Source: Acidobacteriota bacterium (GTDB taxonomy: Bacteria > Acidobacteriota > Holophagae > Holophagales > Holophagaceae). From it: a stretch of 64,000 bases of DNA. Location of the stretch: NCBI GenBank assembly GCA_016213735.1, contig JACQZU010000019.1, forward strand, positions 1-64,000, read 5' to 3'. Below the pieces are notes generated by a model. The model had not been told where the DNA came from. It saw nothing but the letters and a program-made list of their open reading frames with translations, and did no database searches. Position numbers and translations under genes: made by a program. This document shows, piece by piece, positions 18,319-27,211 of the stretch (position 1 is the stretch's first letter; each line of letters starts with the position of its first letter).

Positions 18319-19032
18319 TCAACCCTCCCACCCGAAGCGCACGGCTCCAAGCAGGGCCGTGGGGGCGGTCACGGCCCGGAGGATGCTCTTCCCGAGGTTC
18401 ACCGGATTCCATCCTGCGGCCTCCAGGGCCTCCATCTCCTCATCGGTGATCCCCCCCTCCGGCCCGCTGGCCAGGGCGATGGGGGCGCGGAGGAGCGGTG
18501 GATTGGGTTGGTCCCTGGGCCCCTCGAAGGCCACCCATTTCTGGGGAGCCGGGCAGGCGAGGAGGACCCCCATGGACGCGGGTTCGTGGAGGGCGGGCAG
18601 GCGGCTGCGGTGGCTCTGCTGGGCGGCTCCCTCGAGGATCCGGCGCCAGCGGTCCATGCGCGCGACGCAGCGGCGCAGGTCCCCTTCGCTGCGGGTGAAG
18701 AACACGGGCTGGATATGGCTGGCCCCCAGTTCCACCACGGGCGGGATCATGTCGTCCACCAGGGATATCTGGGCGGTCACGGGGAGGAACACGGTGACGG
18801 GATGGGGCGCCTCCCGGTCCTCTTCCAGCGGGGCCACCAGCCGGAGGACGGCCCGGCCCCGGTCGACCTCGGCCACCTCGGCCCGCCAGGCCCCTGCCGG
18901 AAGGAGCAGTTCCACCGCTTCCCCGGGGGCGAGCCGCAGGGCCCGCAGGTGGCGCACCTGCTCGGGGTCCAGGGCGCGCAGGGCGCCTTCCCGCGGCGCA
19001 GGGTCGTCGCCAAGGAATCGTTGCAGGCTCAC
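18319..19032 (-). CDS. rsmE: 16S rRNA m3U1498 methyltransferase
   Basis: About 237 residues of the SPOUT family. It has an N-terminal PUA-like domain (LDPEQVRHLRALRLAPGEAVELL), then HIQPVFFTRSEG, RRILEGAAQQSHR, and the knot motif ASGPEGGITDEEME binding SAM. RsmE methylates U1498 of 16S rRNA. The start is uncertain: a perfect GGAGGT (19033-19038) directly abuts GTG 19032, with no spacer, while a CTG at 19026 sits at the ideal seven-base spacing. A CTG start (235 residues) may be the real one. It is divergent from the TerC gene. Confidence 0.92.
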   Translation of the reverse strand: MSLQRFLGDDPAPREGALRALDPEQVRHLRALRLAPGEAVELLLPAGAWRAEVAEVDRGRAVLRLVAPLEEDREAPHPVTVFLPVTAQISLVDDMIPPVVELGASHIQPVFFTRSEGDLRRCVARMDRWRRILEGAAQQSHRSRLPALHEPASMGVLLACPAPQKWVAFEGPRDQPNPPLLRAPIALASGPEGGITDEEMEALEAAGWNPVNLGKSILRAVTAPTALLGAVRFGWEG

Positions 19033-19085
19033 ACCTCCAGTGTAGAGGACCCCGGTGCCCTCCGCGGCCCCGCTAGACTGGGTCC

Positions 19086-20030
19086 ATGCTGGACGCCCTC
19101 CTTCTCGCGGCACCCTGGTGGGCCTGGGCCGGTTTCCACATCCTGATCTTCCTCATGCTGGCCCTCGATCTGGGGATTTTCAACCGCCGGGCCCACGCGC
19201 CCAGTGTCAGGGAGGCGGGGGCCTGGAGCGTCGTCTGGATCCTCCTCGCCCTGGCCTTCAACGCCGCCGTCTGGCGCTGGATGGGACCCCCCAAGGGCCT
19301 TGAATGGCTCACGGGCTACTTGCTGGAGAAGAGCCTCAGCGTCGACAACCTGTTCGTGTTCCTTCTGATCTTCTCGAGTTTCCAGGTCGAGCTTCGCCAC
19401 CAGCACCGGGTTCTCTATTGGGGTGTCCTGGGGGCCCTGATCCTCCGCGCCGCCATGATCCTTGCGGGGACCGCCCTGCTCAACCGCTTCGCCTGGATGA
19501 CCTGGGTCTTCGGCGGCTTCCTGGTCTGGACCGGCCTCCGGATGCTCTTCGTCAAGGAGGCGGACGGAAAGGATCCCTCGGAGGGCCTCGTGGCGAGGCT
19601 CTTCCGGAGGGTGGTCCCCTATGATCCCGAGGGGGGTCACCTGCACTTCGTGGTGACGCGTGACGGGCGTCGCCTGGCCACTCCGCTCCTCCTGGTGCTG
19701 CTCATCGTGGAGGTCTCCGATCTGGTCTTCGCGGTGGACAGCATCCCGGCGGTGCTGGCGGTGACGCGGGACCCCTTCGTGGTCTACACCAGCAACGTCT
19801 TCGCCATTCTGGGCCTGCGCAGCCTCTACTTCCTGCTGGCCAAGATGGCGGACCGCTTCCACCGGCTGAGCTTCGGTCTGGCCCTCATCCTCGCCTACGT
19901 CGGCGTGAAGATGTGCATCGCCGAGTGGTTCAAGATCCCCACGCTCCTCTCCCTCGCCGTCATCTGCCTGGTCCTCGCGGGGAGCATGGCCGCCAGTCTC
20001 CTGTGGCCCTCCCGGGACGGGGACTCCTGA
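19086..20030 (+). CDS. TerC/Alx-family integral membrane protein
   Basis: A 314-residue protein with about nine membrane helices and the family acidic motifs EKSLSVDNLFVFLLIF and EVSDLVFAVDSIPAVLAVT, the last followed by SNVFAILGLRSLYF. Members of the Alx branch export Mn2+, and tellurite resistance is the historical label. The gene ends one base before ribF. With the GDT1-like protein 0.8 kb away, two candidate Mn exporters lie close together; whether that is meaningful is not shown. Confidence 0.92.
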   Translation: MLDALLLAAPWWAWAGFHILIFLMLALDLGIFNRRAHAPSVREAGAWSVVWILLALAFNAAVWRWMGPPKGLEWLTGYLLEKSLSVDNLFVFLLIFSSFQVELRHQHRVLYWGVLGALILRAAMILAGTALLNRFAWMTWVFGGFLVWTGLRMLFVKEADGKDPSEGLVARLFRRVVPYDPEGGHLHFVVTRDGRRLATPLLLVLLIVEVSDLVFAVDSIPAVLAVTRDPFVVYTSNVFAILGLRSLYFLLAKMADRFHRLSFGLALILAYVGVKMCIAEWFKIPTLLSLAVICLVLAGSMAASLLWPSRDGDS

Positions 20031-20031
20031 A

Positions 20032-20964
20032 ATGGAGGTCTGGCGCCACACCCTGGAGGCGGCCCCCCGGCGGGGCCCCCACGTCGTCACCCTGGGCACC
20101 TTCGACGGCGTCCACGCCGGGCATCGGGGCGTGCTCGGTCAGGCCGCGGCCCGGGCCCGGGCCCTGGGACTTCCCTCCGCGGTGGTGACCTTCGACCCCC
20201 ATCCCGCCGTGATCGTCGCCCCCCACCGGAAGCCCAAACTGCTCATGACCCTGACCCAGAGGCTTCAGGCCTTCGAATCCTGCGGCATGGACCTGGCCTG
20301 GATCATCCCCTTCAGCAGGCCCTTCTCCGAGTTGACCCCCGGGGCCTTCCTGGAGGGCCTTCACCAGGCTCTGCCCCTGGCTGAACTCCACGTGGGACGG
20401 GCCTTCGCCTTCGGGGTGGACCGCACCGGGGATGTGGCCATCCTGCAGGCCTGGGGAAAGGCCCGGGGCTGCGCGGTTCACGCCCATGCCCTCCGGGCGG
20501 CCGACGGCCACCACCTCAGTTCCACGCGCATCCGCCTGGCCCTGGAGAAGGGGGACATCGTCGAGGCAGAGATCCTCCTGGGCCGCCCCTATGTGCTCAC
20601 CGGGGTCGTGGTGGAGGGGGACCGGAGGGGTCGCCATCTCGGCTTCCCCACGGCCAACCTGCGCTGGGACCAGGAACAACTTCCTGCACCGGGGGTTTAC
20701 GTGACCGCCGTCCGAAGCCGCCTCTTCGAGGGGGAACGGCCCGGCCTCACCAACATCGGGGAAAAACCCACCTTCGAGGGACGGCGGCTCACCGTCGAGA
20801 CCCACCTTCCGGGTTTCGAGGGCGACCTCTACGGGGCCTTCCTGGAGATCGCCTTCCTGCACCGTCTGCGGGAGGAGCGGCGCTTCGATTCCGTGGAAGA
20901 GCTTCGGGCCGCCATCGGGCACGACGTCTCCCGGGGCCTGGCATGGTGGGAGCATTCCCGATGA
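20032..20964 (+). CDS. ribF: Bifunctional riboflavin kinase / FAD synthetase
   Basis: A 310-residue RibF. The N-terminal nucleotidyltransferase has TLGTFDGVHAGHRGVL and TFDPHPA, and later LSSTRIRLALEKGD. The C-terminal flavokinase begins with GRPYVLTGVVVEGDRRGRHL, then GFPTANL and GVYV. It makes FMN and FAD from riboflavin. Its TGA overlaps the ATG of the MOSC gene (ATGA). Confidence 0.97.
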   Translation: MEVWRHTLEAAPRRGPHVVTLGTFDGVHAGHRGVLGQAAARARALGLPSAVVTFDPHPAVIVAPHRKPKLLMTLTQRLQAFESCGMDLAWIIPFSRPFSELTPGAFLEGLHQALPLAELHVGRAFAFGVDRTGDVAILQAWGKARGCAVHAHALRAADGHHLSSTRIRLALEKGDIVEAEILLGRPYVLTGVVVEGDRRGRHLGFPTANLRWDQEQLPAPGVYVTAVRSRLFEGERPGLTNIGEKPTFEGRRLTVETHLPGFEGDLYGAFLEIAFLHRLREERRFDSVEELRAAIGHDVSRGLAWWEHSR

Positions 20965-21593
20965 GGCTGGTGGAGGTCAGGGCGGGCCGGGTTCGGGCCT
21001 TCGTGGATCGCGAGGGCAGGCCCTGGCGCAGCGCCATCGCGAAGGAGCCCCTATCCGGCCCGGTGCGCGTGGACCGGGAAGGCCTGGTGGGGGACGAGGT
21101 GGCCGATCGCAAGCACCATGGAGGGCCGGAGCAGGCCGTCCTGGCCTATGGCCTGGGGGTCTACGGGGCCTGGAGGGCGGAGGGGCACGAGCTGCCCTGT
21201 GGATCCTTCGGGGAGAACCTCGTGATGGAAGGGGTGGACGACCACGAAGCCTGCATCGGCGATGTATGGAACCTGGGCGGTGCGATCCTCCAGATCAGCC
21301 AGCCCCGGCAGCCCTGCGAGACCCTCGCACGGCACGTGGGCAGCGATGAACTGGTGGAGCAGACCTGGGCCCTGGGCCGGGGAGGATGGTACCTCCGGGT
21401 CCTGACCCCGGGATCGATCGTCCCAGGCCCCATCGAATTGCTTCAGCGTCCCCATCCCGGCTGGACCGTGGCCCGGGTCCTCCGGGCCTTCGACCAGGCC
21501 CGGCGGCACCCGGAGGAGGCCCGGGCCGCATCGGCCCTCGCGCAGCTCAGCCCCCCCTGGCGCGCCAAGCTGGCCCTCAAGGCCGGGGACTGA
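20961..21593 (+). CDS. MOSC domain protein (YiiM-like)
   Basis: A 210-residue protein with the MOSC/YiiM pattern: VGDEVADRKHHGGPEQAVLAY, GSFGENLVMEG, and the conserved Cys in QISQPRQPCETL. MOSC domains transfer sulfur to molybdenum cofactors or reduce N-hydroxylated compounds with a Mo cofactor. The C-terminal helices (LARHVGSD onward) resemble the 3-alpha domain of YiiM. It is translationally coupled to ribF by a four-base overlap. Confidence 0.88.
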   Translation: MRLVEVRAGRVRAFVDREGRPWRSAIAKEPLSGPVRVDREGLVGDEVADRKHHGGPEQAVLAYGLGVYGAWRAEGHELPCGSFGENLVMEGVDDHEACIGDVWNLGGAILQISQPRQPCETLARHVGSDELVEQTWALGRGGWYLRVLTPGSIVPGPIELLQRPHPGWTVARVLRAFDQARRHPEEARAASALAQLSPPWRAKLALKAGD

Positions 21594-21662
21594 GGCCTGG
21601 AGGCTCCGGAAGCAACGTGGGAAGATGGGGCTTTGGCCTGAACCCCCTTTTCCGGAGTTTCC

Positions 21663-22178
21663 ATGCGTCCTGTTTCCCTCCTGGTCGGCCTCCTGCTGGC
21701 CGCCCCCCTCGCCGCGGACATCCAAAAGACCAAGCCTGCGGGTCCCCAGGCCGTCCAGGACGCCAAGCGCCAGGACGCCATCAGATTGATGGGCATCCTC
21801 GACTGGCCCAGAGGGAATTCGGAGGCGGCCAAGAAACAGCTGGAGGCGGCCGCCAAGGATCCCAACCTCAAAAATTTCCCGGCAGCCTACTGGAAAGACT
21901 ACGCCGCCGCCGCCACTCCCGAAGCCTTCGAGGCCATCCTGGTGCCCCTGGTGGAGAAGGTCTACACCGCCCAGGAGCTCAAGAACCTGGTGAAGCTCCT
22001 GAGCAGCCCCGAGATGAAGACCGTCGCGGACAAGCACCCCGAGGCCCTGGCACTGCTGCTGGACAAAGCCCCGGGCCTGATCAAGCCCAAGGCCTACGAA
22101 GCCTTCTCCAAACACATGACGGAGGTCGGGAAGAAGCTCCAGGAGAAGCACGGGGTCAAGCTGCCGCCCAAGAAGTGA
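21663..22178 (+). CDS. Secreted helical protein, DUF2059-like
   Basis: A 171-residue protein with a signal peptide (about 1-18, MRPVSLLVGLLLAAPLAA). The mature part is helical and Lys/Ala-rich, and the segment VEKVYTAQELKNLVKLLSSPEMKTVADKHPE resembles DUF2059. It is probably periplasmic. Function is unknown. The start is fixed by the signal peptide and by TCCGGAG upstream. Confidence 0.7.
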   Translation: MRPVSLLVGLLLAAPLAADIQKTKPAGPQAVQDAKRQDAIRLMGILDWPRGNSEAAKKQLEAAAKDPNLKNFPAAYWKDYAAAATPEAFEAILVPLVEKVYTAQELKNLVKLLSSPEMKTVADKHPEALALLLDKAPGLIKPKAYEAFSKHMTEVGKKLQEKHGVKLPPKK

Positions 22179-22181
22179 GGG

Positions 22182-22751
22182 ATGGGAGGCCCCGGGCGGC
22201 TCCGGCTCTTCTGGGCCTTGCCGGTCCGGGATGACCTCAGGGCCGCCCTGGCCTCCTGGCAGGCCGAGGCCCGGCGGGCCCTTCCGGAAGCGTCTTGGGC
22301 CCGACCCGAAGGCTTCCATCTGACCCTGGCATTTCTAGGAGGCCGCCCTCCCTCGGAGGTGGAGCCCATCCTGAGCGCCGGCCGGGCCGTGGCCTCAGGT
22401 CAGGGGCCCTTCACGCTCCGCACCGCCGGCATGGGCGCCTTCCCCGACCTCGTCCGGGCCAGGGTGATCTGCCTCCGGGTCGAGAGCGAGGCCTGTTCCA
22501 TCCTTGCCCGGAATCTCCAGGAGGCCATGGCGTCCTTCGGCGCCACGCTGGATCGGACCTTTCGCCCCCACATCACCCTCGGGCGACCACGGAGACCCCT
22601 GCCCTTCCCTGCGCTCCCCGCCCCCTTTCCGGACCTGGACTTCCCGGCGGATGGCCTCGTGCTGTTCGAGAGCCGAACCGAGCCCGGGGGAGCCCGCTAC
22701 ACCGAACTGGGCCGGGCCGGATTCAAGGATTCCAGGCCTCCAGGACCCTGA
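22182..22751 (+). CDS. thpR: RNA 2',3'-cyclic phosphodiesterase
   Basis: A 189-residue 2H-phosphoesterase. The two HxTL motifs are present (GFHLTLAFLG and FRPHITLGRP), about 85 residues apart. The family opens 2',3'-cyclic phosphates on RNA ends. The last 29 bases overlap the 3' end of midA on the other strand, so the two transcripts are complementary at their ends. Confidence 0.93.
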   Translation: MGGPGRLRLFWALPVRDDLRAALASWQAEARRALPEASWARPEGFHLTLAFLGGRPPSEVEPILSAGRAVASGQGPFTLRTAGMGAFPDLVRARVICLRVESEACSILARNLQEAMASFGATLDRTFRPHITLGRPRRPLPFPALPAPFPDLDFPADGLVLFESRTEPGGARYTELGRAGFKDSRPPGP

Positions 22752-23778
22752 AGCGTTCTCCCAGCATGCCCGGCATGGTGAGCTGGAGCAGGTTTTCCAT
22801 GCGCCGGACCCGCTCCCGGCTCTCCAGCTCCTGCCAGTCCCGTTCCCATCGTCCAAGGGGCGCGTGGTCCCGGATCCACCGGCTGAGGGTGGTGACGCGG
22901 AATTCCCCGAACCCCTCGCCCTCCAGCAACTCCTGGAGGCGGGTGAAATCCACGTCTGCCGTGAGGTCGGCACCGCCCGGATCCTCCCACCACCGGCCAT
23001 CCACCACGTGGGCGGAGAAGCGCCTGAGGTCCGCGCCCTTGGTCAGGAGGCGATCCGCGCTGTCCCCGTAGTCCACGGCGAGGAAGAGCCCTCGCCGCAG
23101 GCAACCCGCGAGGCGGGTGACGAGCGCGGGCATGGCTTCGCACCAGACGCTGCCGTCCCCCGGTTCGGGGGCGGGAAGATGCTTGGAAAACCAGTCGCCG
23201 GCGCTGCCGGGCTCGGAGGCTTCCCAGGCGGGACCCTCCAGGGTGAGCACCTCCCGAACCCACCGGGTCCCGTCCCAGCGCCAGGGCTGGGCGGGGAGGG
23301 CGTCGAAGAGTTCATTGCTGATGACGGCGCCCAGGAGGGGGGGAGGATCCTCGTCCTCGCCGAGCAAGCACGCCCGGCCGTTCTTCAGCCAGGGTCCGAG
23401 GGCCTCCCGGGCTTCCTGCCGCCCCGCCGGATTGTCGTCCTGGTGGAGGTATCGCAGGGCGCTGGAAAAGGCTCCCTCGGCGGCGGCCAGGATGTCCCGG
23501 CCCAGCCATCCCCGGCCGGCCCCCGGCTCGAGAACGGTGAACGATTCCGGCCGCCCGAGCCGATCCCAGGCGCTCTCCAGGCGGAGGGCCAGGGCCTTCC
23601 CGAGGAGGGGACCCGCGTCCAGGGCCGTGTAGTAGTCCTTGCCCTCGAAGCCCCAGGGTCCCTCCGCCCGGCGGTAGTAGCCGTGTCGGGGGTGGTAGAG
23701 GGCCAGGGCCATGAATTCGCCCGCGGGAAGGGGTCCCTGAGCCAGGCGCTCACCCACGAGGACGTCCAGCTCAGTCAT
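22723..23778 (-). CDS. MidA-family SAM-dependent methyltransferase (DUF185)
   Basis: A 351-residue protein with the MidA hallmarks GEFMALALYHPRHGYYRR, DYYTALDAGPLLGKALA, and the SAM site TVLEPGAGRGWLGRDIL, followed by VISNELFDALPA. The mitochondrial relative NDUFAF7 symmetrically dimethylates an arginine of a complex I subunit; the bacterial substrate is unproven. Its start overlaps the MMPL transporter stop by eight bases, so it is the last gene of a minus-strand operon. Confidence 0.9.
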   Translation of the reverse strand: MTELDVLVGERLAQGPLPAGEFMALALYHPRHGYYRRAEGPWGFEGKDYYTALDAGPLLGKALALRLESAWDRLGRPESFTVLEPGAGRGWLGRDILAAAEGAFSSALRYLHQDDNPAGRQEAREALGPWLKNGRACLLGEDEDPPPLLGAVISNELFDALPAQPWRWDGTRWVREVLTLEGPAWEASEPGSAGDWFSKHLPAPEPGDGSVWCEAMPALVTRLAGCLRRGLFLAVDYGDSADRLLTKGADLRRFSAHVVDGRWWEDPGGADLTADVDFTRLQELLEGEGFGEFRVTTLSRWIRDHAPLGRWERDWQELESRERVRRMENLLQLTMPGMLGERFRVLEAWNP

Positions 23779-26326
23779 GGCCGGGGTCCGACAGGGGCCA
23801 TCGCTCCAGAACCCAGGGGAGGAGCCATTGGGTCAGCAGGAGAGCGAGGGCCACCCCGCCGATGCACGCGATGCCCAAGCCCCGGAGGCCCCGGTAGGCG
23901 CTGAAGACCAGGCCCCCGAAACCCGCCAGGGTGGTTCCGGCACAGACGGCGTTGACCCGGGCCACGGCCCCGGCCGCCCCGGGTTCCTGGCGGGCTCGGT
24001 GAAGAAGGTTCATCGCCACGTCCACCGAAACCCCGAGGGTCACAGGGAGCGCCACCAGGGAGAGGAAGGTCAGAGGCTCGCCGCTGAGGCCCAGGCTGCC
24101 CAGGCAGCCCACCACCCCCGCCCCCAGGGGCAGCAAGGCCAAGGCCACGAATCGGGCCCTCCGTCCGAAGAGGGCGATCACCAGCAGGACCCCTCCGAGG
24201 GCCCAGGCCACGCTCTCCTTGAGGGCCCCCCGGGCGACTTCCTTGACGGCCTGCATGAGCGGCCGCGTGCCCACGAGACGGGCACCGATGGATTCCAGGC
24301 CGGGCCCCACCCGGTCCTGGGCGGCCTCGGAAAGCCGCAGGGGGACGAGGAGGCGGGACGCCGGACCCTCCGCCGGAGACGGGGGGTCCTTGAGTCCCGG
24401 TCCAGACCTCCGCCTTTCTTCCATCGGGGTCCGCCCCCCGAGGGTCTCCGCCAGAGCCCGGATGCCGGCCATGGGGTCCTCGGCGCTGGCCTGGAGGGCT
24501 GCCAGAGGGCGCTCCAAGGCGGCCGGGTCCAATCCCTCCGCCTCCGCCGACTCCAGGGCCATCTTCAGCCAGGTCTGGGACGCGAAGCGCAGTCGAAGTT
24601 CGGGTTCCATGCCCCGCCAGGCAGGCCAAGGGAGGCCTTCTCCCCGCAGCAGGTCGGAAAGCCGGTTCCACCGCTGCGGAAGCGGCTGGGCATGATCCAG
24701 GGAGAATTCCAGCGCCAGGGGCTGGAGCCCGGCCCCCAACTGCCGGCCCAGGCTCTCCTGGAGGGTGAGGGCGGGATTGCCGGCCTGGCGGAAACGCCGG
24801 AGGTCTTCTTCCCACCTCAGCCGGGAGGCGGCGGCGCCGAGAAGCAGGATGGCGCCCAGGCAGGCCCAGACCTTCCAGTTGGCGACCGTTCTGCGCGGGG
24901 GAGGGGCAGATGGACCCGGGGCGAAGACGCCCTTACCCCGGTCCAGGCTCAGCAAGAGGGCCGGGAGCAGGAGAAAGGTGGCCGCGAGGCAGGCCAGGAG
25001 TCCCAAGCCGGCCGTCAGGCCCAGGTCCCGGAACCCCGGGAAGGGCGCCGCGGCGCAGGCCAGAAAGGCGGCGGCGGTGGCCAGGGCTCCTGCGACGGCG
25101 CCGGGGCCGGTGCCCAGCAGGGCGGCCCTCAGGGCCTGGGGTTTGCTCCGGGCGGCGCGCCGGGCTTCGCGGTACCGGGTGAAGAGGAGGATGCCCACGT
25201 CATCCCCCACGCCCAGCAGCACGGCTCCGAAAGCGGCGGCCATGAGGTTGAGCCGGCCCAGGATCCAGCCCACCAGGCCCAGGGACCAAAGGATTCCCAG
25301 CAGGAGGGGAAGCACCACGAACCCGTAGCCTGCCAAGGTGCGGAAGCCCACCCAGTACACGACGCCGATGAGCAGGAAACTCAGGCCGAAACTCAGGAGA
25401 ACCTCCCGGCCCAGGCGCTGCGATTCCCAGTAGGCGATGGCATGGGCCCCCGTGACCTGGAGGGGGAAGCTGCGGTCCGGCCGGGGCGCCAGGGCACCTC
25501 CCACCTCCTCCAGCGTTGCTTTGGCCGGAAGGACCCCGCGGCCCCCTTTCCCCAGCCACGCCAGGAGCCGGGCGGTGGCGGCGCCATCTCCGCTCGGGTA
25601 CTGCAGCACCAGGGGCAGGAGCACAAAGCGGTGGTCCTTGGTGCTCAGGTATCCGGTGCGAAGGTGGAGCGGGAAATCCCGTCCCGCAGCCAGGGCCCGG
25701 GCAAAGGCGGGCTCCCCGGGCTGGAGGAGTTCGCTGAGGCGCAGGGGATCCAGCTTGGCCAAACGGGCCTGGAAGGGCTCAGGGCTGGCCAGGGCCCGGG
25801 CGGTGGCCCGGAACCGCCGCCGCAATGCGGCCCCGTCCACCAGGGGGGCCAGGTCGTCGCCCAGGAACAGGGGGGAAAGGGCGTAGAGCTGCTCGGTCAC
25901 CATGCGCTCCACGACGCCATCCCCGTCCACGAGGCTGCCCGCCGCCAGCAGGGGGGGCCAGAGGGCGGCGCCCCCAGGCCCCGGCTGCGCGTGGGGGGAA
26001 GCGAAGCGGCCCTCCGCACTCATGCCATTGAGGGGGACGCCGTCCATGAGCCGGCCCACCAGGGCCTCCGCCCAGGCCTCCCGGCCCTCCATGTCGGACT
26101 CGTTTCCCTCCGCCACGAGCCACAGCAGTTCCTGCTGCCCCACCCCGGCCTCCAGGCTGGCGCGCACCACGGGGTGGGCCGTGGGAAGGAGGCTGATGAG
26201 GTCCAGGCGCCGCTCGACCCGGAACACCCCCAGGGTCAGGAAGGTCGTGAGCCCCGCGAGGAGGATCCAGAGTCCCCGGGAACGCCGCAGGTGCAGCCGG
26301 AGCAGGACTCGGAGAACACGCCTCAC
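23771..26326 (-). CDS. MMPL/RND-type membrane transporter
   Basis: An 851-residue protein with two repeats of one helix, a large periplasmic domain and five clustered helices. The helix clusters span about residues 310-460 and 715-840. Each carries the RND helix-4 type motif: GVGDDVGILLFTRYREA in the first half and GVSVDVAMNLLHRARQE in the second. The layout resembles HpnN-like hopanoid or lipid transporters. It starts with GTG at 26326, six bases after the DnaC-like gene. The cargo is not evident and no hopanoid gene is nearby. Confidence 0.88.
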   Translation of the reverse strand: MRRVLRVLLRLHLRRSRGLWILLAGLTTFLTLGVFRVERRLDLISLLPTAHPVVRASLEAGVGQQELLWLVAEGNESDMEGREAWAEALVGRLMDGVPLNGMSAEGRFASPHAQPGPGGAALWPPLLAAGSLVDGDGVVERMVTEQLYALSPLFLGDDLAPLVDGAALRRRFRATARALASPEPFQARLAKLDPLRLSELLQPGEPAFARALAAGRDFPLHLRTGYLSTKDHRFVLLPLVLQYPSGDGAATARLLAWLGKGGRGVLPAKATLEEVGGALAPRPDRSFPLQVTGAHAIAYWESQRLGREVLLSFGLSFLLIGVVYWVGFRTLAGYGFVVLPLLLGILWSLGLVGWILGRLNLMAAAFGAVLLGVGDDVGILLFTRYREARRAARSKPQALRAALLGTGPGAVAGALATAAAFLACAAAPFPGFRDLGLTAGLGLLACLAATFLLLPALLLSLDRGKGVFAPGPSAPPPRRTVANWKVWACLGAILLLGAAASRLRWEEDLRRFRQAGNPALTLQESLGRQLGAGLQPLALEFSLDHAQPLPQRWNRLSDLLRGEGLPWPAWRGMEPELRLRFASQTWLKMALESAEAEGLDPAALERPLAALQASAEDPMAGIRALAETLGGRTPMEERRRSGPGLKDPPSPAEGPASRLLVPLRLSEAAQDRVGPGLESIGARLVGTRPLMQAVKEVARGALKESVAWALGGVLLVIALFGRRARFVALALLPLGAGVVGCLGSLGLSGEPLTFLSLVALPVTLGVSVDVAMNLLHRARQEPGAAGAVARVNAVCAGTTLAGFGGLVFSAYRGLRGLGIACIGGVALALLLTQWLLPWVLERWPLSDPGHD

Positions 26327-26332
26327 TCCGGT

Positions 26333-27211
26333 TCAGCGCCCGTCCAGGCGGCTCATGATCCGCTCCAGGGTGGGGCGAAGCTCCACCCGCTGGGCCCGGG
26401 CGAGTCGCTGGAGAAGGCTGGCGTCCTCGATGCGGGAAAGGGCGAAGCCCTCCTGGCCCATGAGGGCCTCCACCCATCGGCTGGCCACGAGGATCGTGGG
26501 CAGTTCCTGGGCGTAGCGGTGATCCAGGAGCTGGGCCACCGCCCGGGCCACCCGCGGATCCGGGTCCAGCCGGTCGAGGTCGTCGAGCACCAGGCAACGG
26601 GCCTCCAGGAAGGGGGCCATGCGGTCGCGCTCGCTCTGGAAGTCCTGGTTCTGGAAACTTCGCACGTCGTAGTAGGTGTCCTTCAACTCCTGGCTGAGGG
26701 CCCGAACGGAGGCGAAGCGGCCCTCGAGCCCCGTGCGGTGGGACCAGGCCCGAAGGGCGGCGGCGGCCAGGCTGCTGCGCCCGCTTCCGGGCTGCCCGTC
26801 CAGCCACCAGAGGTCCGCCGCAGGCCTGCCGTGGGTGGCCCAGGCCCGCAGGTTCGAGAAGCCGCTGGGCTCCTGGGCCGGCTTGATGGAGCTCTGGGAT
26901 TGGCCTTTGCTCAGGATGTGCTCCAGCATGCCCCGGAGGTCCGCGGCGGGCCCGCCCTGAGCCTCCGGGAGCGCGAGCAGATCCTCCGCGCCCTGGACCA
27001 GATCCAGGATTCCCGTCCGGGGATGCTGCGCCTTCCACCATTCCCAAAAGGTCTCGAAGCTTGCCGTGCGGTACCGGGGAGGAATTCCCATCTGGCCTGC
27101 ATCCAATTCAAGGGCCTGAACGCAGGTGCAGGACCTGGCCGGCACCCGGGGGTCGGGGTCCAGGATGAAGCCCGTGCCCCCGCACTGGGGGCATCCCGCC
27201 TTGCCCTTCAC
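26333..27211 (-). CDS. DnaC/DnaI-like AAA+ ATPase with altered Walker A
   Basis: A 292-residue protein shaped like a replicative-helicase loader: an N-terminal zinc-binding segment (C7, C10, C28, C30; CPQCGGTG and SCTC), a linker, and an AAA+ core. Walker A reads GQPGSGRSS at 139-147, with Arg145 (codon CGC) in place of the invariant Lys. Walker B is CLVLDDLDRLD near 206-216. The lysine loss suggests weak or absent ATP hydrolysis, or a divergent role. It starts with GTG at 27211, overlapping the sigma factor stop (GTGA), so both are made from one mRNA. Confidence 0.75.
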   Translation of the reverse strand: MKGKAGCPQCGGTGFILDPDPRVPARSCTCVQALELDAGQMGIPPRYRTASFETFWEWWKAQHPRTGILDLVQGAEDLLALPEAQGGPAADLRGMLEHILSKGQSQSSIKPAQEPSGFSNLRAWATHGRPAADLWWLDGQPGSGRSSLAAAALRAWSHRTGLEGRFASVRALSQELKDTYYDVRSFQNQDFQSERDRMAPFLEARCLVLDDLDRLDPDPRVARAVAQLLDHRYAQELPTILVASRWVEALMGQEGFALSRIEDASLLQRLARAQRVELRPTLERIMSRLDGR

